A stretch of DNA of 64,000 bases, taken from contig DASXWQ010000042.1 of NCBI GenBank assembly GCA_036503555.1, forward strand, positions 124,001 through 188,000, given 5' to 3'. The stretch is from Actinocatenispora sp036503555 (GTDB lineage Bacteria; Actinomycetota; Actinomycetes; Mycobacteriales; Micromonosporaceae). Within the stretch, counting starts at the first letter, position 1; every line of letters begins with the position of its first letter. Under the pieces are notes generated by a model that worked only from the letters and a program-made list of their open reading frames with translations, did no database searches and had not been told where the DNA came from. Below are positions 16,832-25,945 of the stretch, one piece after another. The position numbers were made by a program, and so were the translations under genes.

Positions 16832-17688
16832 CCGCACTGTCCACAATGGAGCCCTCGCGCTCCCGGGTACGCGTCGGCGGCGTGCTGCGCTACACCGTGC
16901 TCGTGGTGCTGGCCGTGCTGTCGCTCGCACCGCTGGTCGTGTTCGGTTTCAACGCGTTGAAGACGTCGGCCGAGCTCGGCGCGAACCCGTTGGGGCCGCC
17001 GACAACCTGGCACTGGCACAACTTCGTCGAGGCGTGGCAGACGGCGAACATGGGCGTCGGGTTCCGCAACAGCGCGGTCATCGTCGTCGGCACCGTACTC
17101 GGCGTGTGCGTCATCGCCGGCTGCGCCGCGTACGCGATGGCCAGGCTGGACCTGCCCGGCGGCGGCGCGGTCACCGCGTACCTGTTGGTGGGCAGCTCGC
17201 TGCCGATCCAACTCTTCCTGATCCCGCTGTTCTACCTGTGGACCCGGCTGCACCTGTACGACACGCTCGTCGGCCTGATCGTCATCTACTGGGCGATCTT
17301 CTCACCGTTCGCGACGCTGTTGTTGCGCTCGTTCATGGTGTCGATCCCGCGCGACGTGGAGGAGGCGGCCCGGCTGGACGGCGCGAACGAGGCGACGGTG
17401 CTGCGGCGCGTGGTGCTGCCGCTCGCCGCGCCGGGGTTCCTGACGGTCGCGCTGACCGTGGCCTTGCAGGCGTACAACGAGTTCCTGTTGGCGGTGACGT
17501 TCCTACAGAGCGAGGAGTATCTGCCGGTGTCGACCGGTTTCTTCTCGTTCCAGCAGGGGTTCAGCCAGAACTACCCGTTGGTGAGCGCCGCGGGCCTGAC
17601 GATGCTGGCGCCGATGTTGTTCGTGTTCCTGTTGCTACAGCGCCGGTTCGTGGACGGCATCACGTCCTCGGGCCTCGGTGGTGCGTGA
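16828..17688 (+). CDS. ABC sugar transporter permease (MalG type)
   Basis: This predicts 286 residues; its GTG overlaps the previous stop (GTGA). It has six transmembrane segments and the EAA loop VEEAARLDGANEATVLRRVVLP. It is the last gene of the operon. No ATP-binding subunit is encoded here, so the importer probably uses a shared MsmK/MalK-type ATPase encoded elsewhere, as is common for actinobacterial sugar importers. Confidence 0.92.
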   Translation: MTALSTMEPSRSRVRVGGVLRYTVLVVLAVLSLAPLVVFGFNALKTSAELGANPLGPPTTWHWHNFVEAWQTANMGVGFRNSAVIVVGTVLGVCVIAGCAAYAMARLDLPGGGAVTAYLLVGSSLPIQLFLIPLFYLWTRLHLYDTLVGLIVIYWAIFSPFATLLLRSFMVSIPRDVEEAARLDGANEATVLRRVVLPLAAPGFLTVALTVALQAYNEFLLAVTFLQSEEYLPVSTGFFSFQQGFSQNYPLVSAAGLTMLAPMLFVFLLLQRRFVDGITSSGLGGA

Positions 17689-17841
17689 GTACCGTTGTGT
17701 CCCACCGGATCCGGTGTTCCGGATGTGCCCGGCCGAACCTGTCGGAGGTTCACGAAACGACGTCCGTGGATGGCTTACATCGAGTAGCGTCGTGATCACT
17801 GACGGCGACGGGCCGTCGGACACACCTCTCAAGGAGCGATC

Positions 17842-17904
17842 ATGCCGTTCATCGCTGTCTTCTCCCACGGGTTCGCGTTCTTCCTGCGGTCCTGGTGGCT
17901 GTAA
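17842..17904 (+). CDS. Orphan 20-residue leader-like peptide ending in Trp-Trp-Leu
   Basis: ATG at 17842 has a perfect AAGGAG five bases upstream and a TAA at 17902-17904. The peptide starts MPFIAVFSHGF and ends LRSWWL. A strong GC hairpin follows 27 bases downstream. Two adjacent Trp codons before a hairpin are what actinobacterial trp attenuators look like, but no tryptophan gene follows: the next gene, pgi, is on the opposite strand. It could be a stand-alone attenuator RNA whose peptide or RNA acts in trans, or a remnant of a lost operon. The 153 bases after the permease stop could hold its own promoter. Confidence 0.6.
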   Translation: MPFIAVFSHGFAFFLRSWWL

Positions 17905-17931
17905 GCCGCCACGGCTGACACAGACGTCGAG

Positions 17932-17958
17932 GGGCGCCCGGCATCCAGCCGGGCGCCC
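17932..17958 (+). terminator. 11-bp GC hairpin after the Trp-Trp peptide
   Basis: GGGCGCCCGGC (17932-17942), loop ATCCA, GCCGGGCGCCC (17948-17958) form a perfect stem. It lies between the peptide gene and the convergent pgi, so it could end both transcripts or act as the attenuator. Confidence 0.75.
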
Positions 17959-18002
17959 TCGCCGCGTTCCCTGGTGGACTGTCCGATTTGGACTGTCCGG
18001 TG

Positions 18003-19625
<1,623 letters not shown>

Positions 19626-19934
19626 AGTTCGCTCCAACGCTCGGCGCCGTGTCGTCCTCGGTGATGTCGCCGCGCGTCCGCGCCCACGGTCACGCTGCGG
19701 GCAGCCTCCCCGTACGCACCGCTCAGCGACGTCTCAATGATCCGATCATGCCTCACGTCCCGATGGCGAGGTCCGGCACCGCTCAACCCCCGGACATGAG
19801 CACCCCTCGGGTATGCCGGGACGGCCGCGGGCCGCTGTGATCCGAACGGGATCGCGGGGCAGAATGGGGTACACACCACACGAACACCGACCGCGTACCC
19901 CTCGGCGCGTGGTCCGCCAGCCCCGGGAGCGGCC

Positions 19935-20012
19935 ATGACCCCCACCCCCCGCGCCCAGTACCCACGGCCCCGGCACCTGCCCGGTCCGCGACCGTCGGAC
20001 CCACGGGCATGA
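19935..20012 (+). CDS. 25-codon micro-ORF at the head of the repeat chain
   Basis: ATG at 19935 has GGGAG five bases before it and encodes a Pro/Arg-rich peptide starting MTPTPRAQY. Its TGA (20010-20012) overlaps the ATG of the first 80-bp repeat unit (ATGA at 20009). It is thus the first link of a chain of coupled micro-ORFs ending at the kinase start. Translation is not proven; the support is the Shine-Dalgarno and the exact overlap. Confidence 0.45.
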   Translation: MTPTPRAQYPRPRHLPGPRPSDPRA

Positions 20013-20168
20013 GCGAGCGTGAGCGAGCGAATCATGGGTTCTGCGCGTGTGTGCCTCATGGCGGCTCGGAGCGAAGCGAGGAGCCGGCATGAGCGAGCGT
20101 GAGCGAGCGAATCATCGGTTCTGCGCGTGTGTGCCTCATGGCGGCTCGGAGCGAAGCGAGGAGCCGGC
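20009..20168 (+). repeat. Two tandem 80-bp units, each a coupled 27-codon micro-ORF
   Basis: Units begin at ATGs 20009 and 20089; the next ATG (20169) is the kinase start. Each ORF (20009-20092, 20089-20172) encodes MSERERANH(G/R)FCACVP then HGGSERSEEPA and stops on the next ATGA. A GAGGAG Shine-Dalgarno sits just before each following start, and it lies in the arm of a possible hairpin (GGCTC ... GAGCC), which would hide it unless the upstream unit is translated. The units differ by one base, ATGGG versus ATCGG. The same element recurs inverted at 45962-46121 and, diverged, at 51940. Confidence 0.9.
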
Positions 20169-21105
20169 ATGAGCGTGCTCGCTGACGGGCGAGATGTGCC
20201 GCCGGGCGTCCTCGGATACTCCGACCTCCGCCTGATCAGCCGCGGCTCCACCGCCCGGGTGTACCGGGCGACGCAGGCCGGGCCGGGCCGGCGCGTCGCG
20301 CTCAAGGTGCTGCGGCTCGACGACGAGGTGACCACGATCACCCACGTGCAGCGGGAGCTCGCCACCATGGTCGAGCTGTCCGCGCAGCCGCACATCGTCA
20401 GCATCATCGACACCGGCAGCACCGTCGAGGGCGAGCCGTACCTCGCGATGGAGTACTGCGAGGACGGGTCGTATGCGGGGATCCTGCACCGGCACGGGCC
20501 GATCGCCGTCGACGAGGTCGTCGACCTCGGCATCAAGGTGGCCGAGGCGCTGACCGCCGCGCACACCGCCGGCATCGTGCACCGCGACGTGAAGCCGGAA
20601 AACGTGCTGCGGTCCCGTTTCGGGCCGGCGCTCACCGACTTCGGCATCTCCCGCGGCGTACGCGAGAAGTCCAGCAGCCTCACCCTCGTCAAGATGAGCC
20701 CGTACCACGCCTCGCCCGAGGCGTTGCGACGCCAACCGCAGTGCCCGCGCTCCGACATCTTCGGCCTCGGCTCCACCATGTGGATGCTGCTCGCCGGCTG
20801 GCCGCCGTTCGCCCCCGCCGGGCAGTTGCGGCCCGACGTCTTCGAATACCGTAACGCCGTGCTCGGCCGGCCCGCTCCGGCCGTACCGCGCGGCGACGTG
20901 CCGCACTGGCTGCAACAGGTCATTTCCCGCGCGCGGCGCGATCGTCCTCGCCGTACTCGTTGCCCTGGTGCTGGTCGCCGCCCTGCGCCGGGGCCGCAAC
21001 CGCCGCTGGCGCCCGGCCCGCACCGAGCCCGCGCCGCCGCCCCGCGAGGACGACGGCGAGCTGGACTCCGTGCTCTTCGCCGTACCGGGCCGCACCGACC
21101 GCTGA
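20169..21105 (+). pseudogene. Ser/Thr protein kinase, truncated and joined to a mycosin-like tail
   Basis: From the ATG at 20169 about 254 residues are a normal Hanks-type kinase: VALKVL (Lys), HRDVKPENVL, TDFGIS, SPEAL and SDIFGLGSTMWMLLAGWPPF. Homology ends at LQQVISRA near 20931, inside helix H, before the conserved helix-I Arg. Directly after, but in the +1 frame (20938-21105), comes a transmembrane segment IVLAVLVALVLVAAL, a basic RRWRPAR motif and an acidic tail, as in the C terminus of type VII secretion mycosins (MycP). The kinase frame itself continues as nonsense to 21509 across the antisense of the next gene. This looks like a deletion that removed the kinase end and most of mycP. 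Confidence 0.7.
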
Positions 21106-21152
21106 CCGTCCACATCGGACCACACGCACAGTCCACAGGGGACTGTCCACAC

Positions 21153-21194
21153 ACGACGGTGGCCCCGGCGCGTTCGCCAGGGCCACCGTGTCGT
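21153..21194. terminator. Long hairpin between convergent genes
   Basis: ACGACGGTGGCC (21153-21164) pairs with GGCCACCGTGTCGT (21181-21194) with one bulged base. It lies between the mycosin-like tail (ends 21105) and the end of the WXG100 gene (21204), so it can serve both strands. A smaller stem, ACAGTCC ACAG GGGACTGT (21128-21146), lies just before it. Confidence 0.65.
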
Positions 21195-21203
21195 CGGGCT
21201 CGG

Positions 21204-21494
21204 TCAGTGCGGCACGGCCGCCCGAGCCGCGGCCTCGGCGGCGGTGTAGTGCTCGTCGCCGGACGTCATCGCGCCGGAGAACTGCTGGTACAGCGACTCC
21301 AGCTCGGCAGCCGCCGAATTCCACTGGTTGACCGCGTTCTTGAAGTCTGCACCGGCCTGGCTGTCCCACTCCAACGCGTGGATCTTCTTGATCTCCCCGT
21401 TGATCGTCACGATCTGACCGTGCATCTTGCCGAGGGCACCGGCGGCGAGCGTCAGGTCACCGCCGACGACATTGAGCAGATCCGGATCGTTCAT
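21204..21494 (-). CDS. WXG100-family ESX secretion substrate
   Basis: This predicts 96 residues from the ATG at 21494 with AGGAGG upstream. It is all helical in character, with a central turn ALEWDSQAGADF that replaces the canonical W-x-G by W-DSQA-G, then a second helix and a C-terminal HYTAAEAAARAAV resembling the YxxxD/E-type secretion signal region. WXG100 proteins form helical-hairpin dimers exported by type VII systems. A second WXG100-like gene lies upstream on the same strand, likely its dimer partner. Confidence 0.8.
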   Translation of the reverse strand: MNDPDLLNVVGGDLTLAAGALGKMHGQIVTINGEIKKIHALEWDSQAGADFKNAVNQWNSAAAELESLYQQFSGAMTSGDEHYTAAEAAARAAVPH

Positions 21495-21573
21495 CGTCCG
21501 TCCTCCTGAATCCAAGAATCATCAGCCAGCGGGGTGAGGGAGCCTCCCAGCCTCTGACCGCCAACACGTCGTC

Positions 21574-21650
21574 GCTGGGTCGCGACCCGACGTGGGGGGT
21601 GCCGGGGGGCTATGCCCCTCCGGCGCGGGGTCTGGGGGCCGCGCCCCCAG
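21574..21650 (+). repeat. Dispersed GC-rich REP-like element, copy A
   Basis: The stretch starts with GCTGGGTCGCGACCCGA and continues through two GC hairpins (GGGGC TAT GCCCC; CTGGGGGC CGC GCCCCCAG at 21632-21650). A related sequence lies inverted at 33918-33983 with the same opening and the same GGGGCTA(T/C)GCCCC hairpin. It sits between the two WXG100 genes. Confidence 0.65.
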
Positions 21651-21719
21651 GGTGATCGGCGAGCGGTGCGCCGGTTCGCGCATTCGGCGAACACGCTCCA
21701 CCCACCGCCGTCGCACCCG

Positions 21720-22061
21720 TCACGACCAGTTGAGCTTCGGCCCCGACGCCGCCTGCGCGGCGACCTTGCGGTGCTCCTGCGCGACGTTGACGTCGTGGGT
21801 GCTGTAGCTGTTGTGCGCCTTGGCAACGGCCGTCTGCAACAGGTTCAGCGCGTTCATCAGGCGGTTGCACGTGTCCTGGACGTCCATGTGGGTGCTGGTG
21901 GCGGCGATGGCGCCCTCACCGGACCAGACGTTCAGCACCGGCTCGACGGTGCCGACCACCTGCTGGGCCGCCGAGGCGAGGGCCTGATGGTGGTTCTCGA
22001 ACGTCTTGATGGCATGGGCCAGCTGACTCTTATTGACCCTCATCTTCGTCGCATCCCCCAT
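21720..22061 (-). CDS. WXG100-like ESX substrate
   Basis: This predicts 113 residues; the ATG at 22061 has GAGGAGG eight bases upstream. The helix-turn-helix arrangement has a canonical turn VWSGEGA near the middle, and the first helix contains AHAIKTFENHHQALASAAQQV. It probably pairs with the WXG100 protein encoded 225 bases downstream. The rest of the secretion machinery here is broken, so export would need another ESX system in the genome. Confidence 0.8.
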   Translation of the reverse strand: MGDATKMRVNKSQLAHAIKTFENHHQALASAAQQVVGTVEPVLNVWSGEGAIAATSTHMDVQDTCNRLMNALNLLQTAVAKAHNSYSTHDVNVAQEHRKVAAQAASGPKLNWS

Positions 22062-22219
22062 GGGGGACACCTCCTCTCGGGCCTACCCCCCGACAAGCTT
22101 CGGTCAACAGACGATATCGCCCAACCAACCCGGACGCCAGGTACCAGGCAGACCTGTTTTCCCTGGTACATAAGGGATTCTGAAGGTTCGCGGACGCTGT
22201 GCCGACGGGTCGGCAGCGG

Positions 22220-22825
22220 TCAGTCGTCCCCGTCCGGGTCCTGGTCCTCGTGCGCCATCGCCTGCCGGGCAACGGAAGCGTCCAACGCCGGACCCTCCGG
22301 AATCCGTACGACGAGGCTCGCCGGCAGCTTCGACGGCGTGACCGAGCCGTATCCCAGGGCGTGCAGGACGTCGTCGTCGGGTACGGCGAAGCGCTTGCCG
22401 GTGTCGGTCACGAGGTACAGCGGGGGATGCGTGACGGTCGGCGAGGACATCGAGGCGACGAGGGCGGCGCGGCCCGGTGGCACCCAGACGCGGTTGGCCA
22501 GGGGTACCGGGCCGGTGGCGAGCCCGTCGGTGGGTGTGCCGCCGCCGCTCGGCACGGTGCTGTGCACCAACACCCTCGGCGCGAACGAGTCGTTGCCGTA
22601 CACGAGGCAGACGGTCATGTCGGAGCTGTCGGGGCGGAAGAAGTACGGCCGGGACGCAGGCGGCTGCTCGGGCTGCCGGGCGGGCGGTGCCGCCATGCGC
22701 GCCGTGGCGCCGTCGGCGGGGCTCAGCTCGCGCGCGGCCCGGGCGCGGGGCCGGGCCAGCTCGATCTGCGCCTGGAGCTCGCTGATCGGCCGCAGCTCGG
22801 TGGTCTCGACGAGGTAGTGGAGTCC
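22220..22825 (-). pseudogene. eccB: Type VII secretion protein EccB, C-terminal fragment
   Basis: The frame matches the extracytoplasmic part of EccB: HYLVETTELRPISELQAQ, SSDMTVCLVYG, WVPPGRAALVASM, PLYLVTDTGKRFAVPDDDV and LGYGSVTPSKLPASLVVRIPEGPALD, ending with TGA at 22220. The N-terminal cytoplasmic part and transmembrane helix of EccB are missing. At about 22825 the homology stops and the opposite strand becomes the eccA fragment, so the two divergent genes lost their 5' halves in one event. Confidence 0.8.
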
Positions 22826-22829
22826 GGCG

Positions 22830-23753
22830 ATCGAGATCGCCGACGACGCCGACCCGACCATCCGGGACCGCGCCGAGGAGGGCGAGTTCGTCGGCGGTAC
22901 CGGCACCGGGATCGCCGCCGGCGACAACGAGGCGGTCGAGAAGCTGCTCGCCGAGCTGGACGAGATGGTCGGCCTGGCGGGTGTCAAGGACGAGGTACGC
23001 GCGCTCATCGACGAGTTGCAGGTCAACGAGTGGCGGCGCAGCGCCGGCCTGTCCGTCGGCGCCAGCTCGCACCACCTGATCTTCACTGGCGCCCCCGGCA
23101 CCGGTAAGACGGCCGTCGCGCGCGTCTACGGCCGGCTGCTCGCCGCCCTCGGCATCCTGCCGAACGGCGGCTTCTCCGAGGTCGCCCGGCGCGACCTCGT
23201 CGGGCAGTACCTGGGCCACACCGCGGAGAAGACCGCGTCGGTGTTCGACCAGGCGGTCGGCGGCGTGCTGTTCATCGACGAGGCGTACACGTTGTCGCGC
23301 AACGTCGGGACCGGTGACTTCGGGCAGGAGTCCATCGACACGCTGGTGAAGCTGATGGAGGACCACCGCGACGAGATCGCGGTCATCGTCGCCGGGTACA
23401 CCCGGGAGATGCGCGAGTTCCTCGACGCCAACCCGGGTCTGGCGTCCCGGTTCTCCAAGTCCATCGAGTTCGAGAACTACCGGACCGACGAGCTGGTCGT
23501 GATCATGGGTCGGATGACGGGCGCCGACGACTACCGGCTCACCGACGACACGGACACGCCGCTGCGCGCGCACTTCGAGCTGCTGTGCACCGAAACCAAC
23601 TTCGGCAACACGCGCGAGGCCCGCAAGCTGTTCGAGGGGATGCGCAAGGCGCAGGCGCAGCGGCTCCGCCGGCTCGACCGCCGCCCCACCCTCGACGACC
23701 TGCGTACCCTCACCGGCGACGACGTGATCGCCGCCGCGGGCCCGTCGCGCTGA
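22830..23753 (+). pseudogene. eccA: AAA ATPase (EccA/CbbX type), N-terminally truncated
   Basis: The catalytic AAA module is intact: VGLAGVKDEVRALI, Walker A FTGAPGTGKTAV, Walker B GVLFIDEAYTLS, the second region IVAGYTREMREFLDANPGLASRF and the NTREARKLFE end. Family-like sequence already begins at about 22830 (ADDADPTIRDRAEEGEFV), but there is a TAG at 22815-22817 and no start codon before the ATG at 22965. The TPR-like N-terminal half of EccA is absent. A 262-residue protein could still be made from 22965. EccA normally powers ESX substrate handling. Confidence 0.75.
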
Positions 23754-23768
23754 GCACGACCCGCCGGT

Positions 23769-24713
23769 CTAGTCGGCCGGCGCGGACAGCAGCAGGCGTA
23801 CCTGGGTGTTGCGGTACCTGCCGCGGTCGAACGCCTTCTGCATCGGCACGTTGACCAGGTCCGTGGTCGCGGTGATCCGGCGCGCGCCGGCCGCCGCGTG
23901 GAAGCGGGTGATCTCGGTGAGGATCTCGTCGATGTACCCGTTGCCGCGCAGCTCCGGCACCACACCCAGGTACCCGACGTTCAGCCCGTACGGGTTCCGC
24001 CAGGGGATGCCGAAGCCGGCCAGCTCGCCGTCCGCGGTGCGGGCCATCCGCCACCACTCCCGCGTGTCCGGCGCGCCCAGGTAGAACTCCAGGTCCTCGC
24101 GCGCCGCCGCGACCGGCCCGTACGCCGCGACGTGCCGCCGGGTCGTGGTGTCGAGCGAGCCGACGGCCACCCGCCGGAACACGTCCACGAACGCCTCGTC
24201 CGACGGCTCCGGCTCGAACACCAGCCGACCGCGCGACTCGGGCACGCCCGCGTCCGCCGTCCAGACGTACTGCAGGCGCTCCAGCTCCTCGGTCAGGCCG
24301 GCGCGCCCCGCCACCGCGCTCCGCCACTCCAGCTCGGTCACGACCCCCGGCCGGTGCCGCCACCCGTTCGGCAGCCGCAGGTGGTACTCCGGCAGCGTGG
24401 TCGCGCCGGCCTCCGCGTACGCCGCGTGCGCCGCAGTGAGCAGGTCCGCACCGGCGCCGACGCGGTCGGCGACCCGGTCCGAAACGTACAGGTGGTCGAG
24501 GGCGCGCGGGGTGGCGTGGCTCGGCATCGACCACCACACCGCGAGCGCGACGAACTGGCCGCGGTCCTCCGCCACCCAGGTCCATTCCGGACGGTACTGC
24601 CGGTCGGCGAGGTCCGCCCGGTACTGCGCCGCGTCGACCCAGTTGACCGGGTCCGCGGTGAACATCGCCAGCACGCGGTCGAGCTCGGCGCCGACCGTGG
24701 GACGAAACTGCAT
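23769..24713 (-). CDS. GNAT-family N-acetyltransferase (double-domain)
   Basis: This predicts 314 residues, about twice a single GNAT domain. The C-terminal half has the clear acetyl-CoA site: LNVGYLGVVPELRGNGYIDEILTEITRFH and VNVPMQKAFDRGRYRNTQVRL. The N-terminal half (VAEDRGQFVALAVWW) resembles a degenerate GNAT fold. The ATG at 24713 has GGAGG four bases upstream (GGAGGCACC). The substrate is unknown. It converges with the eccA fragment with a 15-base gap, and a promoter and micro-ORF lie upstream. Confidence 0.8.
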   Translation of the reverse strand: MQFRPTVGAELDRVLAMFTADPVNWVDAAQYRADLADRQYRPEWTWVAEDRGQFVALAVWWSMPSHATPRALDHLYVSDRVADRVGAGADLLTAAHAAYAEAGATTLPEYHLRLPNGWRHRPGVVTELEWRSAVAGRAGLTEELERLQYVWTADAGVPESRGRLVFEPEPSDEAFVDVFRRVAVGSLDTTTRRHVAAYGPVAAAREDLEFYLGAPDTREWWRMARTADGELAGFGIPWRNPYGLNVGYLGVVPELRGNGYIDEILTEITRFHAAAGARRITATTDLVNVPMQKAFDRGRYRNTQVRLLLSAPAD

Positions 24714-24750
24714 GGTGCCTCCGTACACGAAAGGGTGGACGGCGCCGAGC

Positions 24751-24801
24751 TCAGCGGTCCCTGCGGACCCGGCCCGGAAGCGCCGAACGATCGCTGCGCA
24801 T
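24751..24801 (-). CDS. 16-codon micro-ORF upstream of the GNAT gene
   Basis: ATG at 24801 is preceded by AAGGGAGG and encodes the Arg-rich MRSDRSALPGRVRRDR, ending 37 bases before the GNAT ATG. It lies between the predicted promoter and the acetyltransferase, as a leader peptide would. No conservation can be judged here. Confidence 0.4.
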   Translation of the reverse strand: MRSDRSALPGRVRRDR

Positions 24802-24851
24802 CGCGCGCCTCCCTTCGCGTACGGCCGCCCTGGTGGCGGCCCCGGCCGGAG

Positions 24852-24881
24852 ACGCTAAGTCAGGTCCGCGGACACCGTCAA
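24852..24881 (-). promoter_or_regulatory. Sigma-70-like promoter for the GNAT gene
   Basis: On the minus strand TTGACG (24881-24876), 18 bases, TAGCGT (24857-24852) match the vegetative -35 and -10 boxes. They lie about 50 bases upstream of the micro-ORF. Confidence 0.55.
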
Positions 24882-24966
24882 GCCGTTTCACCCCTCCCCC
24901 GTTGAACGGTTCGGACACCACGACCGTGGTGCCGGTAAGACACTGACCGACATGCGGGAGTCAGCC

Positions 24967-25437
24967 ATGGAACAGGCCAGCCGACGACAGGTACTCGCGG
25001 CCGGGGCGGGGGTGGCCGGCGTCGCCGGCGTTGCCGTACTGAGCGGGTGCGGCAGCGGTGGGGACGGCGGCAGCGACGGCGGGTCGACACAGCAGCCGGC
25101 GGGCGGGAAGTCGTCCGGCGAGAACAGCGTCAGGGCCGGTGCCAGCCTGGTCGCCCTGGACAAGATCCAGGTCGGCGAGGCCGTCTCCGCCAAGAGCGCC
25201 GACGGCAAGCCGCTGATCGTGGCCCGTCCCACCGAGCAGGCCGCGGCCTGCTTCAGCGCCATCTGCACCCACATGGGCTGCACGGTCGCGCCCGCCGGCA
25301 AGGAGCTGCACTGCCCCTGCCACGGTTCCGTCTACCAGGCCACCACCGGCAAGAACGTCTCCGGCCCGGCGCCCCGCCCGCTCGACAAGGTCGAGGTACA
25401 CGTCGCCAACGGCCAGGTCGTCAGCGGCCCGGCGTAG
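24967..25437 (+). CDS. Rieske [2Fe-2S] lipoprotein
   Basis: This predicts 156 residues from ATG 24967 (GGGAG six bases upstream; an ATG at 24952 is also in frame). A twin-arginine-type signal SRRQVLAAGAG and lipobox LSGC indicate a folded, exported lipoprotein. A Gly/Ser-rich linker (about residues 30-50) leads to the Rieske domain with both cluster motifs CTHMGC and CPCHGS. It is a small electron carrier on the outer face of the membrane; the redox partner is not evident here. Confidence 0.92.
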   Translation: MEQASRRQVLAAGAGVAGVAGVAVLSGCGSGGDGGSDGGSTQQPAGGKSSGENSVRAGASLVALDKIQVGEAVSAKSADGKPLIVARPTEQAAACFSAICTHMGCTVAPAGKELHCPCHGSVYQATTGKNVSGPAPRPLDKVEVHVANGQVVSGPA

Positions 25438-25458
25438 CCGTCGTACCCCGGTGCGAGG

Positions 25459-25833
25459 ATGCGGCGCATGGACGACCCGACGGGCTTCATGCGCCGGTAC
25501 GAGCAGGCCACCAACACGCACGACGTCGCGCGGGTGGCCGCGCTCATCGCCGACGACGCCAGCTACTGGTTCACCGACGGCTCACACCACGGGATCGACG
25601 AGATCACCGCGGCGATCGGGCGCACCTTCGCCACCATCACCGACGAGGTGTACCGGCTGCACGACCTGACGTGGGTGGCGGCCGGCCGCGACGTCGCGGC
25701 CTGTCGTTACCGCTTCACGTGGACCGGCGCCGTCGCCGGCCGGCGTACGGCGGGGTCGGGGCGCGGCACGTCGATCCTGATCCGGGCGGACGACGGCGAC
25801 TGGCGGGTCCAGCACGAGCACCTGAGCGCCTGA
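25459..25833 (+). CDS. SnoaL/NTF2-like protein
   Basis: This predicts 124 residues (121 if the ATG at 25468 is used). It has the cone-shaped NTF2-like pattern: an N-terminal helix FMRRYEQATNTHDVARVAALIADDASYWFTDG followed by strands YRFTWTGAV, GRGTSILIRADDGDWRVQHEHLS. Such proteins are hydrolases, isomerases or ligand-binding proteins; nothing here fixes the activity. It is 21 bases after the Rieske gene. Confidence 0.75.
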   Translation: MRRMDDPTGFMRRYEQATNTHDVARVAALIADDASYWFTDGSHHGIDEITAAIGRTFATITDEVYRLHDLTWVAAGRDVAACRYRFTWTGAVAGRRTAGSGRGTSILIRADDGDWRVQHEHLSA

Positions 25834-25945
25834 CCGCACCTCGGCTCGCCGCCGCGCCGGGCAAACCGCGCCGTGGCCGGGCGGCGCCGAGCGCTCCGCG
25901 TGCCAGCGGGCCGAGACGGCGCGCGGCACGTGACCACGGCGGGGC

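Noticed and set aside
17842..17958. Attenuator controlling pgi
   Set aside because: pgi is on the opposite strand and converges on the hairpin, so the leader cannot regulate it in cis.
20169..21509. Kinase as a 446-residue intact protein
   Set aside because: After about residue 254 the sequence is frame-shifted nonsense and covers the antisense of the WXG100 gene.
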